Origin: Bacteroidota bacterium
GTDB lineage: Bacteria; Bacteroidota; Bacteroidia; Palsa-948
Reading direction: 5' to 3'
Length of the DNA stretch: 40,840 nt
Assembly (NCBI GenBank): GCA_023251625.1
Contig: JAHEYK010000008.1
Location: forward strand, 6,237-47,076
The translations under genes and the position numbers were made by a program. The notes beneath the pieces were generated by a model. It was given only the letters and a program-made list of their open reading frames with translations. It was not told the DNA's origin and searched no databases. This document shows, one piece after another, positions 10,683 to 18,248 of the stretch (within the stretch, counting starts at the first letter, position 1; each line of letters starts with the position of its first letter).

Positions 10683-11303
10683 TCTTTTTGCTGCGCTGAG
10701 ATTGCGCTGAGGATTTTCTGCCAAAAAGGCTTTCCATCCTCCTGATTTTTTTTTCTTTGCTTTTCCTGAATTACTTTCAATCGCCCGCAGGCTGCCTTTT
10801 AAAAAATGACATACTGCTGCACCCAGCGCATCAGTTGAATCTAAGTATCTAAGGGCTGAAAAATCAAAAGTCCCACCTGAAGGGGGGGATTTAGGGGGGG
10901 CCAAAAGCTTTTGAAGCATGGAGGCTACCTGCTCTTTAGTGGCATTTCCATTTCCTGTAACCGATTGTTTGATTGATTTTGGAGAGTATTCAAAGATGGG
11001 AATATTGCGGACCAACGCCGCGGCAATGGCAATGCCCTGGGCCCTTCCCAGTTTCAGCATAGACTGTACATTTTTTCCGAAGAAGGGAGCTTCTATCGAA
11101 AGTTCATCCGGCTTGAATTGTTCCAGTAGTTCGCTGGTGCCTTCAAAGATCCTTTTCATTTTCAAAGGGTGATCTTTTATTTTCTGCATCGATATAATTC
11201 CGGCCCCCAGTAACTTTATTTCCTTGCCCACAATATGAATAGCTCCATAACCCATGATGTTGGTTCCGGGGTCAATTCCTAATATTATTTTGTCGTTCTT
11301 CAT
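10674..11303 (-). CDS. ruvC: Holliday junction resolvase RuvC
   Basis: ILGIDPGTNIMGYGAI, LSIEAPFFGKNVQSMLKLGRAQGIA, VTGNGNATKEQVASMLQ, LDSTDALGAAVCH; contains an in-frame insert before LDSTDALGAA. Confidence 0.95.
   Translation of the reverse strand: MKNDKIILGIDPGTNIMGYGAIHIVGKEIKLLGAGIISMQKIKDHPLKMKRIFEGTSELLEQFKPDELSIEAPFFGKNVQSMLKLGRAQGIAIAAALVRNIPIFEYSPKSIKQSVTGNGNATKEQVASMLQKLLAPPKSPPSGGTFDFSALRYLDSTDALGAAVCHFLKGSLRAIESNSGKAKKKKSGGWKAFLAENPQRNLSAAKRSR
10867..10902. repeat. GC-rich imperfect palindromic element inside ruvC
   Basis: AAAGTCCCACCTGAAGGGGGGGATTTAGGGGGGGCC; encodes (minus strand) APPKSPPSGGTF between conserved RuvC blocks. Confidence 0.6.
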
Positions 11304-11383
11304 TTGAATATCTTTGTCAGGTAATAGGCTGACCTCTGACCTTGGTCAGGGCAAAGCTAAGATTGAATAAAACGAAATAATAA

Positions 11384-12508
11384 GTGATCTTATTTTACTT
11401 ACTAACAGTTATTATTTGCGGAGGGTATGTACTTCTGCTTATTTCGTATCGCATCGGCTGGATAAAAACAACCACCCGACTGTACACCCCCTCGCCCTCC
11501 GGCCCTCGACCCTCGACCCTTGTCAGCATCATTCTCCCCGTACGTAATGAAGAAAAAAATATCCTTGCCATCCTGCACTGCCTTGACAAACAAACATACC
11601 CCAAAGACAAATTCGAGATCATAGTGGTAGATGATTTTTCGGAGGACAAAACACTCGAACGTCTTCAGCAGGCTAACATGGGTAACCTCAGGCTGGTACA
11701 ACTCTCAGCAGGGGCAGGTAAGAAGAGGGCCTTGACCGAAGGAATTTCAAAAGCAAGAGGGTCCCTGATCGTGACCACCGATGCCGATTGTGAGATGGGG
11801 GAGAACTGGCTTTTAAGCATTGTAACATGCTATGAAGAAAAAAAATCGAAGATGATCGTTGCACCCGTTTTGCTCAAAGGCGAAAATAAACTGCAACAGA
11901 TCATGCAGGCCCAGGAGATGACCGTACTTACTGCATGTGCCTGCGCTTCGATCTATTATAAAGCCCCCATTCTTTGCAGCGGAGCCAACCTGGCCTATGA
12001 AAAAGAAGTTTTCCTTTCGGTCAATGGTTTTGAGGGAGTAGACCAAACGGCAACAGGCGATGATGTTTTTCTGATGATGAAAGTGCACAAAAAATTCCCA
12101 CAAGGAATTGACTATCTTAAATCCAATGAAGCGGTTGTATTTACCCACCCCGAAAGATCATCGGCCGGTGCGCTCAGGCAGCGCAAACGATGGGCATCCA
12201 AGGGTTTGTCCTATGGATTTGGCCATATTACAGCGATCGCTGCACTCATTTTTTTCACCAATTTTTTAATCCTTATTTCGGGAATTTTATCCGTCATAAA
12301 TCTTAAATTTGTAATCATCCTGATAGCTGGTCTTTCAGCAAAAGGGGTAGTTGATTATATGCTTCTATACTCTGCTTCATCATTTTTTGGCAAAAGAACT
12401 TATACGCCCACGTTTATACTGGCAACGCTCATTTATCCTGTTTATGTGACTTTGATGGGTTTAATTTCTCCATTTACCAATTATTCCTGGAAGGGAAGAA
12501 AATCCTGA
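11384..12508 (+). CDS. membrane-anchored family 2 glycosyltransferase
   Basis: N-terminal TM; VSIILPVRNEEKNI, VDDFSEDKT, TTDADCEM, QRKRWASKG motif, C-terminal TM helices; GTG start. Confidence 0.9.
   Translation: MILFYLLTVIICGGYVLLLISYRIGWIKTTTRLYTPSPSGPRPSTLVSIILPVRNEEKNILAILHCLDKQTYPKDKFEIIVVDDFSEDKTLERLQQANMGNLRLVQLSAGAGKKRALTEGISKARGSLIVTTDADCEMGENWLLSIVTCYEEKKSKMIVAPVLLKGENKLQQIMQAQEMTVLTACACASIYYKAPILCSGANLAYEKEVFLSVNGFEGVDQTATGDDVFLMMKVHKKFPQGIDYLKSNEAVVFTHPERSSAGALRQRKRWASKGLSYGFGHITAIAALIFFTNFLILISGILSVINLKFVIILIAGLSAKGVVDYMLLYSASSFFGKRTYTPTFILATLIYPVYVTLMGLISPFTNYSWKGRKS
11489..11523. repeat. in-gene heptanucleotide tandem CCCTCGC CCTCCGG CCCTCGA CCCTCGA CCCTTGT
   Basis: Five 7-nt units in register encoding PSPSGPRPSTL between TM1 and the GT-A domain. 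Confidence 0.75.
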
Positions 12509-12511
12509 TCG

Positions 12512-13771
12512 ATGGCCACCCGCTTGAAAAAAAGTAATAAGTCTTCTTATTCATTCTCAGCGATGATGTGGCATCGCCTGCGCAGAAATAATTCGGCCAT
12601 GTTCGGAATTGGGATCATTGGCTTTTCGATCATCATTGCATCATTGGGATATCTCATAACCCCTGATTCTACTCCCAATGGCAACCTGCAATTCCCGGAG
12701 CTCAACATTCGCAAACCCGGATTCAACATGCGGTTTCTGAAGGTGCGAAAAAATGAACTGACCCACGAGGCAGGTTTCCTGGCACGTATGCAGGATGGTG
12801 AAACGAACGACAACACGTTGATCCCGATGTATGATTATTTTTTTGAAGGCAATGATATAGTGGTGGAGCAATACACGGGGGCAGAACCCAATAACGGTCC
12901 TGCTGTTCGTTTTAATGTGGCGGATGTAGTATATCCCATGGATTTTAATAAACCGTTCAGAAGCTATCCTAACAGAGGGATCATGGAATTTTACGAAGTG
13001 GGCAATCCGGTTATCCAAAGCAAACCCATAGAAGAACTGCGCAAGGAAGTGGTAGAAAGCAATATTGTTGAACGGAAATATTGGCTGGGTACCGATAGAT
13101 TGGGAAGAGATATGCTCAGCCGTTTGATGCTCGGCACAAGGGTTTCTCTTACGGTAGGATTGGTATCCGTTCTTATTTCACTCATCATTGGCGTTGCCAT
13201 AGGGGCTACAGGAGGTTTTTTCAGGGGCTGGGTTGATAACGTCATCATGTGGCTCATCAATGTAGTTTGGTCTATTCCTACATTACTTCTTGTCATTGCG
13301 ATCACCCTTATTCTTGGAAAAGGATTGGTACAGGTTTTTATTGCAGTGGGCCTCACTATGTGGGTAGATGTGGCCCGTGTGGTACGCGGACAAACCCTGA
13401 GCCTTCGCGAGCAGGAATTCATTGAAGCAGGAAGAGCGCTGGGTTTCACAAATACCAGGCTGATATTCCGTCATGTGCTTCCAAACATTTTAGGGCCCGT
13501 AATTGTGATCTGTGCCGATAATTTTGCAAACGCCATTCTAATCGAAGCCGGTCTCAGTTTCTTAGGACTTGGAGCACAGCCTCCAACACCTTCTTGGGGT
13601 GCTATGATCAGCGAGCACAGGCCGTATATAACCACCGATGCTGCTTACCTGGCAATCCTTCCCGGCCTTGCTATCATGCTCATGGTGCTTGCGTTCGTGA
13701 TCCTCGGAAACGGTCTGCGCGATGCTATTGATGTAAAAGCTGTGGGAAAAGATCAGGTGCTGGGGTATTAG
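12512..13771 (+). CDS. ABC transporter permease, OppC/DppC type
   Basis: WLGTDRLGRDMLSRLMLGTRVSLTVG, EAGRALGFTNTRLIFRHVLPNILGPVIV, GLSFLGLGAQPPTPSWGAMI; unusually long TM1-TM2 periplasmic segment. Confidence 0.93.
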   Translation: MATRLKKSNKSSYSFSAMMWHRLRRNNSAMFGIGIIGFSIIIASLGYLITPDSTPNGNLQFPELNIRKPGFNMRFLKVRKNELTHEAGFLARMQDGETNDNTLIPMYDYFFEGNDIVVEQYTGAEPNNGPAVRFNVADVVYPMDFNKPFRSYPNRGIMEFYEVGNPVIQSKPIEELRKEVVESNIVERKYWLGTDRLGRDMLSRLMLGTRVSLTVGLVSVLISLIIGVAIGATGGFFRGWVDNVIMWLINVVWSIPTLLLVIAITLILGKGLVQVFIAVGLTMWVDVARVVRGQTLSLREQEFIEAGRALGFTNTRLIFRHVLPNILGPVIVICADNFANAILIEAGLSFLGLGAQPPTPSWGAMISEHRPYITTDAAYLAILPGLAIMLMVLAFVILGNGLRDAIDVKAVGKDQVLGY

Positions 13772-13795
13772 AATTTATCAAAGTGTAAGACATAT

Positions 13796-13830
13796 TTCCA
13801 TCTTCCATCTTCCATCTTATCTGTTCCATC
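13796..13830. repeat. heptanucleotide tandem TTCCATC x3, TTATCTG, TTCCATC
   Basis: Five units in exact 7-nt register directly upstream of the flavin reductase gene. Confidence 0.85.
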
Positions 13831-13837
13831 TTCTTAT

Positions 13838-13845
13838 TATCTTTG
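13838..13845 (+). promoter_or_regulatory. Bacteroidota-type -7 element TATCTTTG
   Basis: Matches TAnnTTTG, 6 nt before ATG at 13852; no clear -33 TTTG seen. Confidence 0.45.
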
Positions 13846-13851
13846 TGTGTA

Positions 13852-14718
13852 ATGTTAACCATCGATCCAAAAGAACTTCCTATACCGGCTTTACAAGCAT
13901 ATTTATCGCATGCGGTAGCACCAAGGCCGGTAGCGTTTGTAAGTACTATTGATAAGAAGGGTAATCCTAATTTAAGTCCTTTCAGTTTTTTCAACCTATT
14001 CAGCACAAGCCCTCCTGTTGCAGTTTTTTCGCCGGCACGAAGTGGCAGAACAGGTGCTGTTAAACATACCCATGAAAATATTTTGGAAGTTCCTGAAGCG
14101 GTTATCAATGTGGTGACATACGATATGGTTCAGCAAACCTCCCTTTCAAGCACCGAATATGCCAAAGGAGTGAATGAATTTGAAAAGGCAGGGTTTACTA
14201 TGCTGGCTTCGGAGGCAATAAAACCTCCCAGAGTAAAGGAATCTCCTATCCAGATGGAATGCAAGGTTAAACAAGTGATCGAACTCGGACAAAACCCGGG
14301 GGCGGGCAACCTGGTTATTTGTGAGATCGTTTTGATCCATATCAGCGAAGCAGTGATGAACGAGAAGAAATTCATTGACCAGAACAAGCTTGATCTGGTG
14401 GGCCGTTTAGGGGCAAACTGGTACGTACGCGCCTCCGGCAATGCTCTTTTTGAGGTTACAAAACCCTCATTTCCTCACGGAATAGGTGTGAATTCGATCC
14501 CTGAAAAGATCCGTAACAGCACTGTGCTTACAGGCAATAACCTCGGACAGCTTGGCAATGTGCATCAATTGCCTGCACGGGAGGATGTGCTTGCGTATAA
14601 GACCCAACATTTGAAGAATGTATCAGGAGAAAAGGAACTTCATACGATCGCTAAAAAGCTATTGGATGAAGGCAGGGTAGAGGAGGGCTGGAAAACATTA
14701 TTATCAAATGAAGAGTGA
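13852..14718 (+). CDS. flavin reductase family protein (FMN-binding split barrel)
   Basis: AVAPRPVAFVSTIDKKGNPNLSPFSFFNLFSTSPPVAVFSP typical; ATG at 13852 preferred over the upstream TTG at 13843. Confidence 0.92.
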   Translation: MLTIDPKELPIPALQAYLSHAVAPRPVAFVSTIDKKGNPNLSPFSFFNLFSTSPPVAVFSPARSGRTGAVKHTHENILEVPEAVINVVTYDMVQQTSLSSTEYAKGVNEFEKAGFTMLASEAIKPPRVKESPIQMECKVKQVIELGQNPGAGNLVICEIVLIHISEAVMNEKKFIDQNKLDLVGRLGANWYVRASGNALFEVTKPSFPHGIGVNSIPEKIRNSTVLTGNNLGQLGNVHQLPAREDVLAYKTQHLKNVSGEKELHTIAKKLLDEGRVEEGWKTLLSNEE

Positions 14719-14772
14719 GGAATTTTATTTAACTTTATACCATCAAATCGTAACCTATAAACTTTACATACA

Positions 14773-15138
14773 ATGTTAACTTACACAGGGATCCTCAAAG
14801 TAAAAAATGCCGAAGTAAAAGTTTCGGAGAAATTCAAAAAACGTGAATTTGTTCTGACTGATAATGCTCAGTCCTATCCTCAAACCATTCTATTTCAGTT
14901 AACGCAAGACCGTTGCTCGCTGATAGAAAATGCCAAAGTAGGCGATGAGGTAACAGTTCATTTTTTATTAAAAGGGCGCGAGTGGAAAAATCCTCAGGGC
15001 GAGATCAAATTTTTCAACTCGCTGGATGTTTTCAGAGTGGAAGCAGCCAGATCCGGTAGCAATACCGCCAAGGCTCAAGAACCGAGCTTCAACAACGAAT
15101 CACTCGTTCCCACTCCCGATGATGATCTTCCATTTTAA
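14773..15138 (+). CDS. DUF3127 domain-containing protein
   Basis: GILKVKNAEVKVSEKFKKREFVLTDNAQSYPQTILFQLTQDRC...VGDEVTVHFLLKGREW matches remembered DUF3127 pattern. Confidence 0.85.
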   Translation: MLTYTGILKVKNAEVKVSEKFKKREFVLTDNAQSYPQTILFQLTQDRCSLIENAKVGDEVTVHFLLKGREWKNPQGEIKFFNSLDVFRVEAARSGSNTAKAQEPSFNNESLVPTPDDDLPF

Positions 15139-15154
15139 TTTTTAATACACAAAC

Positions 15155-15805
15155 ATGAAATTGTTGGCCGGCTGCTTTTTGTCTACCCGCCTTTGGCGAG
15201 GCTCGCCCTTTTGGGCGGCTGTCTACTGTCTACTTTCCGTTGTAGCATTTGCACAGACGGATTCAACCGCTTCTCTCAAAAAGGGAATAGCTTTGTTCAA
15301 CGAAGGTAATTTTGAAGGGGCGCAGGTTGAGCTGAATAAGGCAACAGAACAGAATGCTAAAAATCCCGATACATTTTTTTATTTGGCGGAAGTTTCTTTC
15401 ATGCAAAATGATAATAAGAAGGCCATGGAGAACTATAACAAGGCCATTATTCTTAACCCATCCCATCCGAAAGCCTATAAGGGCCGGGGTAGGGTGAAAG
15501 CCAGGATGGAAGATTATTATGGCTCGATCGAAGATTTTACAAAAGCAGCCGAAGCCGATAAAAATTATGCCGATGCATTTTTTAACAGGGGCTTGTCCTA
15601 TCTTAATCTCAAAGATTATTCAGCAGCCATCACTGACTTTTCAAAAGCGATAGAGTTGAACGCCAAGGATTATCAGGCCTATGCTGAACGGGGCGAAGCA
15701 AAGTTTCACCAGGCAGACAAGAAAGGTGCATGCTCTGACTGGAGCAAAGCAGGCGAACTGGGGTACTTCAAAATTTACGATACCATCAAAAAAAATTGCA
15801 AATAA
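15155..15805 (+). CDS. secreted/periplasmic TPR protein
   Basis: Signal peptide then repeated TPR units (FFYLAEVSFMQNDNKKAMENYNKAIILNPSHPKAYKGRG; AFFNRGLSYLNLKDYSAAITDFSKAIELNAKDYQAYAERG). Confidence 0.88.
   Translation: MKLLAGCFLSTRLWRGSPFWAAVYCLLSVVAFAQTDSTASLKKGIALFNEGNFEGAQVELNKATEQNAKNPDTFFYLAEVSFMQNDNKKAMENYNKAIILNPSHPKAYKGRGRVKARMEDYYGSIEDFTKAAEADKNYADAFFNRGLSYLNLKDYSAAITDFSKAIELNAKDYQAYAERGEAKFHQADKKGACSDWSKAGELGYFKIYDTIKKNCK
15180..15233. repeat. TGTCTAC heptamers interrupted by a 33-bp double-hairpin palindrome, inside a signal-peptide coding region
   Basis: TGTCTAC (15180-15186), 33 bp CCGCCTTTGGCGAGGCTCGCCCTTTTGGGCGGC (15187-15219), then TGTCTAC x2 (15220-15233). Confidence 0.8.
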
Positions 15806-15806
15806 C

Positions 15807-16181
15807 ATGAACTCTCTATTTATAGAAGCGAACGACAACACGACCCCTGCTATAACCTTGGATAAATCAAAAGGAAATTTTGAGATCTCAGGCTGGTCAC
15901 ACCCCGAGGATGCTATCCAGTTCTACGCTCCCATTTTTGAATGGCTTAACAAGTATGTGGGAGAACCTAATGTTGAAACAGTTTTCAAATTTCATTTTCA
16001 GTATTACAATACAGCATCGGCAAAACAGATATTCAGGGTCATCTCTTTGTTGGAGGAAGTGGCCAAGAAAAGTAAAACAAAGATCGTATGGAAATACGAA
16101 AGCGATGATTCTGACATGCTCGCATCCGGAGAGCGCTTCTCTAAAATGAGTACAGTGCCGTTTGAATTTGTTTCCTGCTGA
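15807..16181 (+). CDS. DUF1987 / SiaC-family regulatory phosphoprotein
   Basis: TPAITLDKSKGNFEISGWSHPEDAIQFYAPIFEWLNKYV...FQYYNTASAKQIFRVISLLEE; starts 1 nt after the TPR gene stop. Confidence 0.85.
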   Translation: MNSLFIEANDNTTPAITLDKSKGNFEISGWSHPEDAIQFYAPIFEWLNKYVGEPNVETVFKFHFQYYNTASAKQIFRVISLLEEVAKKSKTKIVWKYESDDSDMLASGERFSKMSTVPFEFVSC

Positions 16182-16183
16182 GC

Positions 16184-18238
16184 CTACACCTTTATTCCTG
16201 CAACTAGTATATCGTCCAACTGAGGGCGTTTCCCTTTCCACTCTTCAAAAGCCTTTTGAACAGCATATTCCTGTTCTTGTGCGCCTAAAGGAGAGACGGC
16301 AAGAAAAAGTTTTTCCAGTTTCCGTACTAAGAATTTCTTTCCCACTTCCCCTCCTACCTGATCAGCAAATCCGTCCGTAGTGAAAAAAAGACTTGTATCC
16401 CTTTGCAGAACAAGCTCATGTTGTGTGAATGAAACGCTTTTTTGGCCAAACATACTTCCAATGGAATGGATATCCCCTTTGATCTCCCGCATCGAATTTT
16501 CATGTGCTACATACAGGGAATGATTGGCGCCTGCAAACGTTATTTTATTTTTTCCCTTCTCAAAAAGACAGACCGAAACATCCATTCCGTCATCCTGCGA
16601 ACGCGACTCCTGATGCAGGGCTTTTACGATCCCCTCGTTGAGCTGGTTCAATATATCGGCCGGTTGAAAAACATGCTGTTCATTCACGATCTCATTCAAT
16701 AATGTATTCCCGATCATGCTCATGAAAGCCCCCGGTACTCCATGCCCGGTGCAGTCAGCAATGACCAGAATAGCTTTTCCGTTGTCTTTACCCCCCTCTC
16801 CTTTGGGAGAAAGGTTGGGGGCTAGGTTGGAATACCAGTAAAAATCACCGCTTACAATATCGCGCGGCCGGAAGAAAATGAAATAATCTGAAAAATATTT
16901 TGAAAGGTCTTCTTTTGAAGGAAGAATGGAATCCTGTATTCGTTTTGCGTAATTGATGCTGTCTGTAATATGCTTGTTTTTTATGTCAACGGTCCTTTTC
17001 TGTTCTTCGATGACCAGCTTTTGCTCGCGAGTTACCTTCAGCCTGTTGAATATAAGGAAGGCGAATGCGATGACAAAAAGCAACCCTATCACCACAGCTC
17101 CTATGATGATACGCTGTATCCGTACCTGGGATTTCTGTATCTCTCCGTCTTTGGTAAGTAGCTTGATCTCGCCTTCTTTCTTTTCTGTGTCGTATTTCGT
17201 TTGCATTTCCTGCTGGCTTTTTTCACTCTCTTCGTTCTTCAAGCTGTCTTGTATGTCAGAGTAGAGCTTATGATATTCGTAAGCTTCACGGTAATTCCCT
17301 ATGGCCGAATCACATTTTGACAGGGAGAGATATGAATATATAATATATGTTTTAGATCCGATATCTTTTGCTGCTGCCAGCGATAGGAGCTGCATCTTTT
17401 TTGCATCCTCATACTTCTTTTGCAGCAGGTAAATATCCCCCAGGTTGTTGTAGGCAACAGATAAGCCCCTTTTGTCGTGGTTTTTATTCATGATATCTAT
17501 CGCTTTCATGAAATATTCCCCCGCCTTTTGATAATCTTTTTTGAAATTATAATAGATGCCAATATTCACATAGGATTCCGCTACATGCGTTACATCCTTT
17601 ATCTCTTCACGCAGCTTTAGGGAGCTTATCAGATATGAGAAACAACTGTCAAACTCGTTTTTGTCCTGGTAAATAAGTCCTATGTTATTGTAAGTCATCG
17701 ACAGCATCAGTTTATTGCCGATCTCTTCCGAGATCTTCAGGGATTTTTTATACCATGGTAATGCTTTGTCAAATTCCCCCTTTTGCAGGTATACATTGCC
17801 AATGTTGTTTAATGAGGCCGCGATGCCCTGTTTATCTTCCAGCTTTTCCCTGATCGACAATGCTTTGAGGTGGTGCTCGATCGACTTGTCAAAATCACCT
17901 TTATAAATGCTGGCGATCCCGATCCAATTGTACGCCATGGCCAGCATTTTTTGGATAGCGGCATTTTGTGTGACTGAAGCTGACCCATGACTATTGGATT
18001 CTGTAATGCTATTAATTACCATTTTACCTATATAGATCGCAGTATCATATTGTCCTATTAGCAGGTATTGTCGTGCCAATGCGGTCCGTGCACGGTATAT
18101 TGAAGTGTCGTTCTTGCCGGTTCTAATGACTACATTCAGCGAATCGATAGTACTGTTTTGCGAAAATGAAATGTCCAGTAAGAATTGGCCCATGAACAGA
18201 AAAAGAGCCCTTAGCAAGGTTTGATTGAAAACATTCAT
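16184..18238 (-). CDS. TPR repeats - TM - SpoIIE/PP2C-type serine phosphatase
   Basis: Signal peptide, multiple TPR, TM (IIIGAVVIGLLFVIAFAFLIFNRL), NKHITDSINYAKRIQDSILPS, VSGDFYW, ADCTGHGVPGAFMSMIGN, QDDGMDVSVCLF, TTDGFADQ. Confidence 0.93.
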   Translation of the reverse strand: MNVFNQTLLRALFLFMGQFLLDISFSQNSTIDSLNVVIRTGKNDTSIYRARTALARQYLLIGQYDTAIYIGKMVINSITESNSHGSASVTQNAAIQKMLAMAYNWIGIASIYKGDFDKSIEHHLKALSIREKLEDKQGIAASLNNIGNVYLQKGEFDKALPWYKKSLKISEEIGNKLMLSMTYNNIGLIYQDKNEFDSCFSYLISSLKLREEIKDVTHVAESYVNIGIYYNFKKDYQKAGEYFMKAIDIMNKNHDKRGLSVAYNNLGDIYLLQKKYEDAKKMQLLSLAAAKDIGSKTYIIYSYLSLSKCDSAIGNYREAYEYHKLYSDIQDSLKNEESEKSQQEMQTKYDTEKKEGEIKLLTKDGEIQKSQVRIQRIIIGAVVIGLLFVIAFAFLIFNRLKVTREQKLVIEEQKRTVDIKNKHITDSINYAKRIQDSILPSKEDLSKYFSDYFIFFRPRDIVSGDFYWYSNLAPNLSPKGEGGKDNGKAILVIADCTGHGVPGAFMSMIGNTLLNEIVNEQHVFQPADILNQLNEGIVKALHQESRSQDDGMDVSVCLFEKGKNKITFAGANHSLYVAHENSMREIKGDIHSIGSMFGQKSVSFTQHELVLQRDTSLFFTTDGFADQVGGEVGKKFLVRKLEKLFLAVSPLGAQEQEYAVQKAFEEWKGKRPQLDDILVAGIKV
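16790..16826. repeat. palindromic element inside the phosphatase domain (CCTAGCCCCCAACCTTTCTCCCAAAGGAGAGGGGGG on coding strand)
   Basis: CTCTCC-TTT-GGGAGA core flanked by C-run/G-run; encodes NLAPNLSPKGEGG absent from all five paralogues in the window. Confidence 0.7.
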
Positions 18239-18248
18239 TTGTTGTGGA

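Noticed and set aside
10860-10910. Sequencing error or frameshift in ruvC
   Set aside because: Frame is intact on both sides with conserved blocks; an in-frame insert explains the data better, though G-run length errors cannot be excluded without reads.
11384-11400. Additional promoter TATCTTTG at 11309-11316 for the glycosyltransferase
   Set aside because: Spacing to the nearest TTTG (16 nt) is short and it overlaps the ruvC start region; too weak to list as a feature.
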